Below are positions 1-11,180 of a stretch of DNA of 64,000 bases, one piece after another. The stretch covers positions 34,701,550 through 34,765,549 of the forward strand of contig AP025041.1 of NCBI GenBank assembly GCA_036186865.1. Direction: 5' to 3'. The notes under the pieces were generated by a model. It saw only the letters and a program-made list of their open reading frames with translations, had not been told where the DNA came from and searched no databases. The stretch's first letter is position 1, and each line of letters starts with the position of its first letter. Both the position numbers and the translations under genes were made by a program. The DNA is from Eustoma russellianum (Eukaryota; Streptophyta; Magnoliopsida; Gentianales; Gentianaceae).

Positions 1-574
1 AATAAGTTCATTGCATTGGGAAGATTTCAGCCGACCACTATGAATGATGAAGAGATGAAAATGCTGAAATTTGAAAGAGGGCTGTACTTGAGGATCAGAA
101 CATGGTGGGTGAATACAAACCCTGCAAATTTTGGAGCCCTTCCAGATGCATGTTATAGGATTGAGAGAGATATTATCCGCCGAGACGATGTGGGACAGAA
201 AAGGGAGAGACAAGTGTTTGGAAATGAGAAGTTCATAAAGGTAGCCAAGAAGCATTACAAAGGATCTGTTCGTCAAGGGAGATCACAAGGTCAGAATCAG
301 CGTCGCCAGCAGCATCAAAATAATCAGCAAAACAATCAAGCTCCACCCCAGCAGCCAGCTATACCAGTGTGCCCTCAATGTCAGAAAAGACATATTGGGT
401 GAGTGTCGATAGAAGACTGGACAATGTTTTGGATGTGGCAAGGATGGCCACCTGATTAGGGATTGCCCAGACAGAGGAGCTCAGCAACAGCAGCAACAGC
501 CAAAGAACCAACGACCACGTGCAAATGCAAGGGTGCACGTTATGACAGATGCAAATGTTGAGGAGAGGGCAGAC
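1..574 (+). pseudogene. gypsy gag (C-terminal half), broken
   Basis: Gag encodes the structural protein of the retrotransposon particle. The first reading frame (16-402) covers the end of the capsid region, with a segment typical of chromovirus gag around FGALPDACYRIERD. A Gln/Asn-rich linker and a CCHC zinc knuckle follow. The knuckle is split: CPQC lies before a one-base frameshift near 400, and CFGCGKDGHLIRDCP is read in another frame at about 425-470. The N-terminal capsid part is outside the window. Not functional. Confidence 0.85.
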
Positions 575-584
575 GTAGTGACTG

Positions 585-678
585 GTAAGATTTAAAGTTT
601 TATGCCTTAAATATGTTTTGTTTACGCATACCTATACAGTTACTTAGTTAAACAAACATGATTCAAGAACTATCTTAG
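585..678 (+). other. intron-like GT...AG segment between gag and protease
   Basis: Coding sequence stops at a strong donor-like GTAAGA. After 94 AT-rich bases it resumes after CTTAG in the frame that gives VRSIPANVLFDSGAS. An earlier AG at 666-667 would keep four more protease residues (TILV) but is one base out of frame in this copy, so the exact 3' border is uncertain. Confidence 0.5.
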
Positions 679-3600
679 TACGTAGCATACCTGCGAATGT
701 ATTGTTCGACAGTGGCGCCAGCCAATCATTTATCTGCAGAAAGTTACTAAGAATATCGATCATAACTCAGTCCGATTAGAATCACCCTATAGAGTACAAG
801 CAGCCGGCGATCAGGTGCTTGTCTCTCATCGTATCTTTAGAAATTGCGCACTCGAGTTCGATGAGCAGTGGTTTGAAGCTGATTTAATCCCCATATCCAT
901 GAGTGATTTTGATATGATTCTTGGAATGGATTGGCTCTCGAAGAACCATGCTCATATTGATTGCCGAAGTAGGCAAGTTATAATCAAGGACCCCACTCGA
1001 GATGAAGTATCATTCCAAGGAGGAGCCAAGTTAAAGAAACCATCTAAGAGGGTCTATGTTAATGCGGCTCGGGCCAGCTGAGCATTGAAGAAAGGCCATG
1101 AAGGATTCTTTGTGTATGTCCTAAGTGCTGAGAAAGTGAGTCACACCCTTGCTCAAGTTCCGGTTGTTAATGAATACCCTGATGTTTTCCCAGATGAGTT
1201 ACCCGGGTTACATCCCGACCGCAAAATTGCCTTCGAAATAAACCTTGTTTCAGGAGCAGAACCCATATCGAAAGCACCATATCGGATGACACCTGTGGAA
1301 CTGAGGAACTAAAGGATCAGTTGCACGAGCTATTATAGAAGAAGCTCATCCGCCCTAGCGTTTCACCTTGGGGTGCTCCTGTGTTATTCGTAAAGAAGAA
1401 AGACGGAAGTATGCGTTTATGCATTGATTACCAGGAACTTAACAAAATCACCATAAAGAATAAGTACCCACTGCCCCGGATCGACGATTTATTTGATCAA
1501 CTCAGGGTACGTAACTAACAAATCTTATTTCAACTTAGGTTTAAATTTTCCAAAACCCTATCTAAAGAGTCTTAATGCAGGGATCTCGAGTTTTCAGTAA
1601 AATAGACTTGCGATCTAGATATTTCCAATTGAAGATTAAGGCTGAAGACGTTCCTAAGACTTCTTTCAGAACACGCTATGGACACTACGAATTTCTGGTC
1701 ATGCCATTCGGTTTGACCAACTCCCCTGCCGCCTTTATGGATCTCATGAATCGAGTCTTTCAGGATCAGTTGAACAAGTTTGTAGTGGTCTTCATAGACG
1801 ATATCTTGATCTATTCACCATATGAGGAAACCCACGCAACCCATTTGAGGACGGTTTTGAATATCTTAAGAGAAAGACGCTTATACGCAAAATTTAGCAA
1901 ATGCGAGTTCTGGCTGCATAGTGTATTCTTCCTTGGCCATGTCATATCAGAAGATGGGATTTCTGTCGGTCCCAAGAAAATTGAGGCTATTACAGAATGG
2001 CCCTGGCCAACTAATGTTACAGAAGTGAGAAGCTTCCTTAGACAGGCAGGGAATTATCGAAAGTTTGTTGAAGGATTTTCGAGGATAGCTGTTCCCCTCA
2101 CCAGACTGACACTAAAAAAACCAAGCTTGAGTGGAATGCTGATTGTGAAAGGAACTTCTCAGAGTTAAAAGCAAAGTTGACATCCGCCCCTATTTTGGCT
2201 CAGCCCATTCCTGGCGAGAAATATGTTGTGTACAGTGATGCTTCAAAGAACGGTCTCGGATGTGTCCTTATGTAGAAAGATAGAGTGATAGCTTATGCAT
2301 CCCAGCAATTGAAGTCATTCGAGCAAAACTACCCAATTCATGATCTTGAGCTTGCCGTAGTGATTTTCACGTTAAAGATATGGAGGCATTACTTGTATGG
2401 TGAGAAATGTGAGATCTTTACGGATAACAAAAGCCTAAAGTATCTTTTTACACAAAAGCAACTGAATATGCGGACGCAGATGGCTGGAGTTGATTAAAGA
2501 TTATGACCTCTCAATTCAATATCACGCTGGGAAAGCCAATAAAGTTGCTGATGCATTGAGTCGAAAGACAAGTCACCCACGTCAACCACCTCTTCAGCGA
2601 GACATGGAAGAATTTGGCCTTGAAGAAGTTGACTCTGTGGACGAAGTGCTCGCCAAATTAGTTCTTGTTCCTTCACTGATTGATGGGATCAAAGAGGCTC
2701 AAGGAAATGATGAAGCCTTGAGGAAGATCAAGGAGAGGATAAAAGATAAGCCACTGAATGATTTTGAAGCCCATAGCGATGGCAGTCTATGGTACAGAGG
2801 ATGGTTATGTGTACCTGAGAACAAGGAGATTAAAGATGAAGTCTTGATGGAAGCCCATAACTCGCTCTTATCTATACACCCTGGAGCTAACAAGATGCAT
2901 CAGGACCTCAAGCAAAGGTTTTGGTGGCAAGGAATGAAAAACCAAATAGCTGAATTTGTTGAACGATGCCTTGTTTGTCAAAGAATAAAAGCTGAGCACC
3001 AAAGGCCCGCCGGGTTATTGCAACCTTTAGAAGTTCCTGAATGGAAGTGGGACCATGTCACCATGGATTTCGTGACTGATCTACCCAGGACTAAGTATGG
3101 AAATGATGCTATATGGGTCGTTGTGGATCGTCTAACCACGTCTGCTCACTTTGTGTCCATGTCGATTAAGGCATCTATGGAGAAGTTAGCTTCTATGTAT
3201 ATCGAACAGATTGCTTTCTTGCATGGTGTGCCCGTAAGTATTATTTGTGATTGTGACCCCAGTTTTACCTCTAGATTTTGGACAGCCTTTCAAAAGGCAA
3301 TGGGCACTGAAATCAGGATGAGTTCTGCTTTTCATCCTCAGACAGATGGCCAATCAGAAAGGACGATCCAAACGCTTGAAGACATGCTTCGTGCTTGCAT
3401 TCTTGATTTTTGAGGAAGTTGGGATAAGAGTCTTAAGCTGGTTGAGTTTTCTTACAATAACAGTTTCCACAGATCTATTGGGATGGCACCCTTGAAGCTT
3501 TGTATGGGAGAAAATGTCGGTCCCCACTCTATTGGGACGAAATTGGAGACAAGATATATGCGGGACCTGACCTTGTAGAGCAAACCCGAGAAAAAGTAAA

Positions 3601-4101
3601 GATTGTTCGGCAAAGATTGAAGGCAGCACAAGATAGAAGAAAGATATGGGCTGATGAAAGATGGAGACCCTTGGAGTTTCAAGAAGGGGAAAAAGTTTTC
3701 TTAAAGGTCTCTCCATCTAAGGGGATCAAGAGATTTGGCATAAAAGGGAAGTTGAGCCCAAGATCCATTGGACCATATGAAATTCTGGAGAGAGTTGGTG
3801 AAGTTGCATATCGCTTGGCGTTGCCCCCATCACTGTCCCAGTTACATGATGTGTTTCACTTCTCCCAACTTCGCTGGTATGCTTATGATCCAAGTCACAT
3901 TCTTGAGGATCAGCAGCTGAAGATTGAAGAAGATGCGTCCTATATAGAGGAGCCCCTAAGGATCATTGATTGGAAATAGAAGAAGTTGAGGAAGCGATCT
4001 ATACCTATGGTGAAAGTTCAGTGGAAACACAATGCCGGAGAAGAAGCCACTTGGGAAACTGAGGAAGACATGAGGAATCGATACCCACACCTTTTTGACT
4101 A
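679..4101 (+). pseudogene. gypsy pol: PR-RT-RNase H-IN-chromodomain, broken
   Basis: Domains in order: aspartic protease (LFDSGAS near 700, then MILGMDWLSKNHAHIDC at about 930); RT from about 1140, with its catalytic box read as FIDDIL near 1795; RNase H from about 2220 (YSDASKNGLGC); integrase with a zinc-binding HHCC region near 2850-2980, then a DDE core ending with HPQTDGQSERTIQTLEDML near 3330; GPYEILERVG near 3770; and a chromodomain tail ending in RYPHLF near 4098. Stops or frameshifts lie near 1081, 1310, 2166, 2275, 2480, 3412 and 3979. An intron-like GT...AG segment interrupts RT. Family knowledge: the polyprotein replicates and integrates the element. This copy cannot. Confidence 0.9.
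1507..1580 (+). other. intron-like GT...AG segment inside RT
   Basis: The RT sequence DQLR is followed by GTACGT, 74 AT-rich bases and TGCAG. Coding then continues in frame as [12 protein letters not shown]. Removing exactly this segment restores the continuous RT block that related elements have. It has the look of a short plant intron. Confidence 0.65.
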
Positions 4102-4132
4102 GTTCTCTTAAGTTTCAAGGACGAACTTATGT

Positions 4133-4146
4133 TAAGGGGGGGAGGA
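4133..4146 (+). other. polypurine tract of element A
   Basis: The purine run aaggggggaggA lies directly before the LTR start TGTTGTACC. This is the plus-strand priming site expected in LTR retrotransposons. Confidence 0.85.
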
Positions 4147-7100
4147 TGTTGTACCCCAACCGTACTGTACTTGAAACTATGATGAAGTGGCGTATTGAAA
4201 TATTAATTCTTCCAAGTACATTTTATTAAGTTATATTAGTGCTTCTTTACTTAAATTCCTTTAAAATAGATACTATATAATTATACAAGTGAGTGTCATG
4301 GAGTGCGTGAAATGACCATTTCGCCCCTCCAAGACCTTGGAATTTCGGCCACAACCTTAGAGTATTTTCCTTTTTATAAGAAGACTAACCTAAATGGTCT
4401 TCATAAAAGCAAACCTAAAAACATATAGAAGAAATTAGATAATATAAATAATGGTATAATTATATAAGTATGTATTATCAAAAAATGTGAAATGACAAAA
4501 ATGCCCTCCCCAAGGCCTCCAAGAATTCAACCAACCCAAAGAGTCTCTAGAACCCTCTCCACTTTTCTAGCCTATTCTTAATATTTAAAAATATCCAATT
4601 AGATTATAATTAAACAATAAAATAATGCAATCATGGGAAGCAAAAGCTATCTATTTACAAGACCAATACTACTTTTCTTACTTTTCATGCACCACTTTGT
4701 CTCCCACTTCACCCAGGCGCATGCCCCCTCCCTCTTCCACACCCTAAAAGCCTTCTTTATATTTACCTACAAGCTTCTTCTCCATCTCCACCTTGAACAC
4801 CCTGAACAAGTTCACAAGCAAGACGTTGGAAAGCATTGAACACTTAGGCTATTTCATCACCATCATCCTCCTACCATACGGGCCCCTTGGAGCTAGGAGA
4901 TTGAAGACTATTTTCATCTTCAAGATTCAAAGAATTATCTAGGTAAGTCACACTCCAAGCTTCTTAAGTGAATTTCTTAGTCCAAAGAATGAAGATCACA
5001 TGGTCCCTTTTTTTTCTTGCCCAAAACTGTGACCTCCTTGGTCCCTAGGTGCAAACTTTTCAAGCTATTAAGTTGTGCTAGCTTCTTGGTAATTTGAATT
5101 CCTTTCAAACTCCATTCAATCTTCATTTTTGTAAGCAAATCTAGCATCAATTTAGCTCTATTCTTTATTGAAATGGTAGCTAATATTCCTACTTTTTTCC
5201 TCCCTCAAAACCGTATGCTACATGGAAGTAGTGGAGGAAACTTTAACCCATTTCATCCAAGATCCAAGCTAAAAGAAGGTTCTAGCTCAAGAGGCAAGTA
5301 TACTCTAGACTTTCATGATTTATTTAAGGAGTTAATGACTTGAATGACTAGCTATTTTTAAGATATGAATTTTAGTTGAAGATACTAAGTATTAAGCAAG
5401 GGAACTTAGTGGCTTTTTAAGAAAAGTGACTTGCATGTGAATAATTCTTCTAAAGATGAGTTCTTTGCCTACATGCAATAAGATATGAGGGCTGTTTTAG
5501 GATGGTGCATGGATTAGCAAATTGATTCTTGCAAGAATAGATTTTGAGTGAAGCACGAGAAGTATGAAGATGGCGTGTGTGCTATATGTAATTTTGCCAA
5601 GTTGTTTTGGCATGCTTAATGATTTGTTAAATGAGTGTATTTGTACTCAATTTGAAATGTGACATGAGTCCTTTGTGGTACAAGAAAACGGGATGTTTAG
5701 GGAAGCTAGGTGATGCATGAATTAGTTGTACCAAGGGAGACTTTATAAAGTGCAAAATGAGCAAAAGTTATGAGTGCTATGTGCATGTTGCAAACTGTTT
5801 TGGAGGTGATTCATATGTGACTTAACAAATGTTATGAAACCTGGAATATCCATGCTAAAGAGGAGTATTTAGTGGCTAATAAGCCATTTTATAGGAATAA
5901 GGTTAGATGGTAAACACTTCACATGAGAAAGTGACAAAAGACAAAACTACTGGAGCAGAACAGTTTTATGCGGTGTGTTGTGTGACCCGAATATGGACCA
6001 TAGGAACGTGCAAATGAGCTGATTTTTGGAAGGATGCTAGCCTTGAATATTGATTAAGTCTGTGAGTTGTAATTTTGGAAAAAGGACTCATGGTTTTGCC
6101 ACAAAGAAATTTTTAGTAAAACTGGTCACTCCAGAATCAGCACGTAACCAATTTTGGGAAAATAATTAAATGACCCCTCTAAAGTTATTTGATTGCTCTG
6201 GAATTTTTATGGTAATTAATTAGGACATAGATGAGCATGTCTATGTAAATTAATCAACTTGGAATTAGTTTTTTGAGGGGTGAAAACTGAATTGAAGTTG
6301 GCATCACAAAACAGGAAAACAGGACAGAATTATGGAATAAGTTGGGAGGCCCTAGTCTTGTGGATTTGGACATGTATGAACTGTTTGGGTATATGCATAT
6401 TACTCCTTGATGTGTTTACTGTTTTTTCCAGGTGTTGGCCCAAATTAATTAACATTTTATGGTTTTGGAAATTAAGGAAAAGATGGGTATTGTACTGCTG
6501 GATTCAGCAGTACACTTTTTAGCGACTTAATGATTTAAGGGTCTTACTCATCTTGAAACGTTACGAAAATTTTATGGCATGTAGATAGGACCCATTATGC
6601 ATGTGTAAGACAAAAGATTATGAAAATAGGCTTGATTTGTTATATTCGAGGCCTTATGAACAGAACGTAAATTCTGGAAAATTTTTAGCTCATGGGATTA
6701 TGTCTATATCATGTTCTAAGTAATTTTTAAGATGATTTATGCCATGACTTGCATTGCATTTCATCCCGTGTATCACACATGATCATGTGCATCATGAATC
6801 TGATTTTCTAAGTTTTTCCGTATGCAAGCAAGTTCTTTTCAAGTAAGCAAGTTTCATTATGCACGTAAGTTATTTATGGTCTCATGATTTTCAAAAGAAA
6901 TGCTTTATGACTTCCTTACCGGCTAAGCATGCTCATAACCCGATCTAGACCCAGGGTTAATAGGTCTGATGACATGATAAGTTCTGGACCCGTCCCGGAC
7001 TCGGGGTTAATTGGTCTGATGATATGTTCTGAATCCGATCCAGGCCTGGGGTAAATTGGCCTAATGATATGTTCTAGACCCGTCCTAGACCCGGAGTTAA

Positions 7101-7860
7101 TTAGTCTGATGACATGTTCTGAACCTGTTCAGATCCGGGGTTAATTGATCTGACACACTATTTTCTGATATGCTTGCTTTATGGGACCAAATGATGATTT
7201 TGCCACAACATGACATCATGCATTGCATCTTGCATATTTCATGTGCACTTTGCATGTTAGGACGGTTAAGTTAGGAAGGGATATGATATTGTCAGAATGG
7301 TACTACTTAAATTATGATTAGGATATATCTTCAGCGGATCATGGATTAAAGGTGAGGTATGAACTAACAATTTGAGTTTCTTGGGGTTTTTCCATTCATG
7401 TTATGATTCTTTATTTATTTCATGGTAGTTTATTGTATGCTTCCTGGGTGATTTTTATCACTCGTACCTTTATTTTTCCCAGAGCCAGAGAATGCTAAGG
7501 TTGAGTGGATTGAGGATGAGCCGAGAGTGCCGTACCCATCGTCAAGGAGTCAGGAGGAGACGATGCTTAAGGACTTTTTTGGTGATATGATGTTTGTACT
7601 ATGAAATATGTTGGAACCTTTTGGATTTCGGTTTTATCTTGTTTTGTTGGACTAATATTTTGGGGATTTAATATTTCGGTATGCATGTTTACTTCAAAGT
7701 TTTAATTCTGCCTAAATTTTTCTACCATGTTAAATGTTAACATGGGAGTCCATGACCTAAGTTATGGATTTTCGCATGTTATGCATGACGCTTTGTACTC
7801 TCCGTAGTGAAGTACGACGGGTGTACCGTATTTAGACGAGGTCCGGTGCGGGGCGCTACA
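4147..7860 (+). repeat. 3' LTR of chromovirus A (3.7 kb)
   Basis: It begins TGTTGTACCCC directly after the polypurine tract and ends GGGGCGCTACA, so it has TG...CA ends. At 3714 bp it is long for a chromovirus. Its last 70 bases match, as reverse complement, the outer ends of the element B LTRs at 16063 and 30727. Its interior shares blocks with them, such as the region around 5010-5060, so A and B are one family. Short open frames inside it (for example 4633-4839) show no family resemblance. Confidence 0.9.
6938..7153 (+). repeat. about 46-bp tandem repeat, five copies, in LTR of A
   Basis: A unit of the form GACCCGxxCxxGACCCGGGGTTAAT followed by TGGTCTGATGACATGTTCT recurs with period 45-49, with repeat cores at about 6955, 7004, 7049, 7093 and 7138. 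Counterparts sit at 16862-17075 and 31515-31735 in the element B LTRs. Confidence 0.8.
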
Positions 7861-7865
7861 ACGAG

Positions 7866-10302
7866 TTAGGCATGCAAGTTAAATTCACAATCTTTATCAT
7901 TCCAAATGCTTAAAGTAGGTGTGTGCTTAATATATCAAAATATTCTTTTCACAGCATTATAGTGAGACACTTTAGGTTGACCTTGAAAACGTGCACACAT
8001 ACATACACTGAACATATTATCAGGTCTACTAGAAGTAAGATAGAGCAAAGAGTCAATCATAGACCTATATAAAGCATTATCAAAGTCCTTACCATGTTCT
8101 TCTTTATATAGTTTAGTATTGACACTCATAGGGGTAGGGGACGATTTTAAATTCTCAAAGTTGAACTTTTTAATCATGTCATTTATATACTTAACTTGGC
8201 TTATATGTATTCCTTTGCTTGTTTGTTTAATCTGCAAGCCAAGAAAATAATTCAATTCACCAACCATAGACATTTCAAATTCGGATTTCTTGCAAGTTTC
8301 GAAATCTTCAACAAGTTTAGGAGAGGTGGAGCCGAAAATGACGTCATCAACAGAAATTTGAATGATGAGTAAATCCGATTTATCTTGTTTTAAAAATAAA
8401 GTACTATCTATAGCGCCTCTTTTAAAACCATTTTCTAAAAGGAAAGTAGCAAAACGATCATACAATGCTCTAGGTGCTTTCTTTAAACCGTATATTGCCT
8501 TCTTTAGTTTGTACACGTGATCGGGATGTTTCAAATCTTCAAAACCGGGTGGTTGTTTCACGTATACTTCTTCTTGTATAAATCCATTTAAAAATGCACT
8601 TTTCACGTCCATTTGATAGAGTTTAAAACCTTTCATGCAAGCAATAGCAAGTAAAAGTCGTATGGCTTCTAAACGTGCTACGGGTGCAAATGTTTCATCA
8701 TAATCAATTCTTTCTTCTTGATTATAACCTTGTGCTACAAGTCTAGCCTTGTTTCTAACAACTTTTCCTTCATTTTATTTCTAAACACCCACTTTGTGCC
8801 TATTATAGTCTTATCTTATGGTCGTGGCACTAAATCCCATACATCATTTCTCACGAATTGATTAAGTTCATCATGCATAGCATCAATCCAAGAAGAATCA
8901 CTCAAAGCATCAAACACATTCTTAGGTTCGATTTCGGATATCATGGCATGAAATTGATTTATTTCATCTGGATTTATTCTTCTGCGTGGTCGCACACCGT
9001 GAGTGATGTCGCCTATAATGAGATCGTGTGGGTGGTCTCTATGCAATCTTAGTCGATTATTTTCTACGTTCTCATGCATTTCTAGGTGATCATGCATTTC
9101 TAGTGTGTCATCATCATGCGCGCCATCATCATCATCTAACATGGGTTTTAATTCAAAATCATCTTCATATTCTTTATCTTTTCAACCTCACCAAATTCAT
9201 TGAACTTCACATGAATGGATTCTAAGATTTTTCTAGTGATGGGATCATAACATCTATATGCTTTTTAATTCACAGAATATCCAACAAAGATGCATTCAAT
9301 TGATTTAGATTCAAATTTATCTAAATTATCTTTCATGTTTAAAACAAAGCATTTTCAACCAAACACATGAAAGTAATCAATTTTAGGCATGCGATCATTT
9401 TTTTTAGATAAAGGAGCCCCAGTCTTCTGATTTTATTTACTTGATAAAACCTCACTTATGGCGGAGGAATACCTTTAATACAAATGAAGGCAAATAATAA
9501 TTAAATGTAACTACTGTACGGACGAGAATCACAGTTTTGTAAAATCAATGGAGTGGAGGGGGGTTGTTCAAATGTGGTATGATATGCCTCATCAAAACCT
9601 TGGTAGACAAAACCACTCTTGTGGATAAAATCATACACGAATGAAAAAGAGTACATATTTACCACATTTGAAACTAACATAAGGGGAATCTCCATAGCCA
9701 TCGAGCCAGTATAACGCCCACGCCAAGCAATGCCACTGATGCCATCCAAGAGTGTCCATGCAAAACCATAATGTCCAATGCCAGAGAGAATGTAAATCCA
9801 ATAACAGAATGAAATCACGTAGAGGCAGGAGTATATCGTATTGAGTTTGCCCGCACTCCATAGAGAGCAGGCAAAATATGTATAACAAAGCAAATCCATA
9901 TGGAAGATAGTCAGGTCTAATGTGAAGAAGTTGACAGTGCCGTCGATCGAAGTTGCACTGTGGAAACATCAAGAGAAACGCAACTGCAAAGCAAGGATGG
10001 AAGTGTATGTCGAGTATAATAGCCAGTCGTAGGAGTCATCAAACCATGTTGTGCTAAGTAATGTGCAGCCATTTGGCCTCCCTGAAAACATGCTGTACTT
10101 CATACTGTGTATATAGCTGCAGCCACCGAAGCATGCATAGATAACAAGAAGCATCAGGCATGCGATCATTTAATATCTCATAAGGTGTTTTATTTATTCT
10201 CTTTCTAATAGACAAACGGTTAACTATATAGCATGCACAATTTACGGCTTCCGCCCACAAAAATCTAGGCAATTTATTTTCACATAGAGATCCGCGATTC
10301 AC
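7866..10302 (-). pseudogene. Ty1/copia pol remnant: IN C-terminus to RT
   Basis: Read right to left: integrase C-terminal segment (WAEAVNCACYIVNR, TPYEILNDRMP) to about 10160; continuation after the inserted retrocopy (IDYFHVFG, then CIFVGYS at about 9290); the IN-RT linker (8816-9142: EPKNVFDALSDSSWIDAMHDE); and RT at 7935-8636 ([20 protein letters not shown], catalytic box SVDDVIFG where YVDD is usual, [10 protein letters not shown]). Sequence resemblance suggests the SIRE/Maximus-like copia lineage (inference). RT continues with a stop to about 7866, where chromovirus A cut it. The right end is cut near 10302. Several stops; dead. Confidence 0.88.
9401..10155 (-). pseudogene. retrocopy (processed pseudogene) of unidentified transcript, poly(A) and 16-bp TSD
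   Basis: This 755-bp block interrupts copia integrase coding exactly between DRMP and KIDYFHVFG. It is flanked by a 16-bp direct repeat, aggcatgcgatcattt, at 9385-9400 and 10156-10171. On the minus strand it ends with an AATAAA signal near 9440 and then a run of A (read as T at 9398-9405) abutting the repeat. This is the signature of LINE-mediated retroposition of a polyadenylated RNA. The longest frame (9501-9899, 132 codons) is hydrophobic, Tyr/Trp rich and overlaps a second frame (9631-9972), so the original reading frame is probably broken. I do not recognise the source gene. A SINE or LINE 3' end is less likely because no tRNA-like or RT motif is visible. Confidence 0.7.
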
Positions 10303-10310
10303 ACTAAGAT

Positions 10311-11130
10311 TCTAGAATGCATATCAGCAGGCTATGGGTACTGAGATCAGAATGAGCACAACATTTCATCCGTAGACCGATGGACAGTCAGAGCAAACCA
10401 TACATACTCTAGAGGACATGTTGCAATCGTGCGCGTTAGACTTCGAAGGTAATTCGGATAAGTTTGTAAAGTTGATAGAGTTCTCTTATAATAAGAGTAC
10501 CACAGTTGTATCAGTATGGCACTGTTCGAGGTTTTGTATGGTCGGAAGTGTAGATCGCCACTCTACTTGGATGAGGTTGGCGAGAGAGACATCATGGGTT
10601 TTGAGTTGGTAGAGAAGGCCTTAGACAAGGTCAAGTTGATCCGCGATCGATTGAAGACAACTCAGGATGGGAGTAGGTGCTACACAGACTCTAATAGGCG
10701 ACCGATCGAGTTTGATGTCAAAGAGATGGTATACTTGAGGGTTTCTCCCACGAAGGGCATCATGGAATTTGGTATTAAAGGGAAGTTGAGCCCTTGATCC
10801 ATTGGTCCTTACGAGATATTGGAGAGAGTCGGAGCAGTTGTGTATCGGTTAGCACTACCACCTTCATTGTAGAAGGTACATGTCGTATTCCATGTACCGC
10901 AGTTGCGACCCTATGTGCATGATCGGAGCCACAACCTCGAGTAAAAGCCAGTTACTATTCAGGAGGATGTCACATATGAGGAGGTACTGATACGTGTCAT
11001 AGACCGTAAGGAGCGAATGTTGAGGAAGAGGTCGATTTCGCTCGTAAAGGTGCAGTGGAGTAATCATACCGAGCGGGAAGCGACATGGGAGCCATAGCAG
11101 CAAATGCAGAAGCAGTGTTCGTAGCTTTTC
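10311..11130 (+). pseudogene. gypsy chromovirus H: integrase C-terminus and chromodomain
   Basis: The fragment starts inside integrase just before the equivalent of HPQTDGQSE, where a stop replaces Gln. It continues through an LYGRKCRSPLYLDEVGE segment (10516-10797) and the GPYEILERVG motif. It ends with a chromodomain-like tail (VKVQWSNHTEREATWEP). The 5' part of the element is missing, so copia sequence is joined directly to integrase near 10305. A purine tract (10172-11180 side, aagggggagaa just before 11181) and the LTR follow. Dead. Confidence 0.85.
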
Positions 11131-11180
11131 GTATAAGGTACGAAAGTTTCAAGGATCAAAACTTTTTATAAGGGGGAGAA

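Larger units (their letters stand above)
1..7860 (+). mobile_element. Ty3/gypsy chromovirus A, 3' portion with 3' LTR
   Basis: The element enters from the left edge in the middle of gag and runs gag, protease, reverse transcriptase, RNase H, integrase, chromodomain, polypurine tract and 3' LTR, which is the Ty3/gypsy order. The C-terminal chromodomain and the GPYE motif place it among chromoviruses, probably the Tekay/Del clade (inference). Every domain is recognisable but several frameshifts and stops make it non-functional. It sits inside a copia remnant. The five bases after the LTR, acgag (7861-7865), would be the target duplication, but the left copy lies outside the window. Its LTR is homologous to the LTRs of element B (16063-35160). 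Confidence 0.9.

Noticed and set aside
4633..4839. Secreted-peptide-like 68-codon frame in LTR A
   Set aside because: Hydrophobic start is due to T-rich DNA; not seen as a conserved frame in the homologous B LTRs.
9501..9899. 132-codon membrane-protein-like gene
   Set aside because: It lies in a retrocopy with poly(A) and a target duplication, overlaps another frame of similar length, and matches no family I know; treated as pseudogene.
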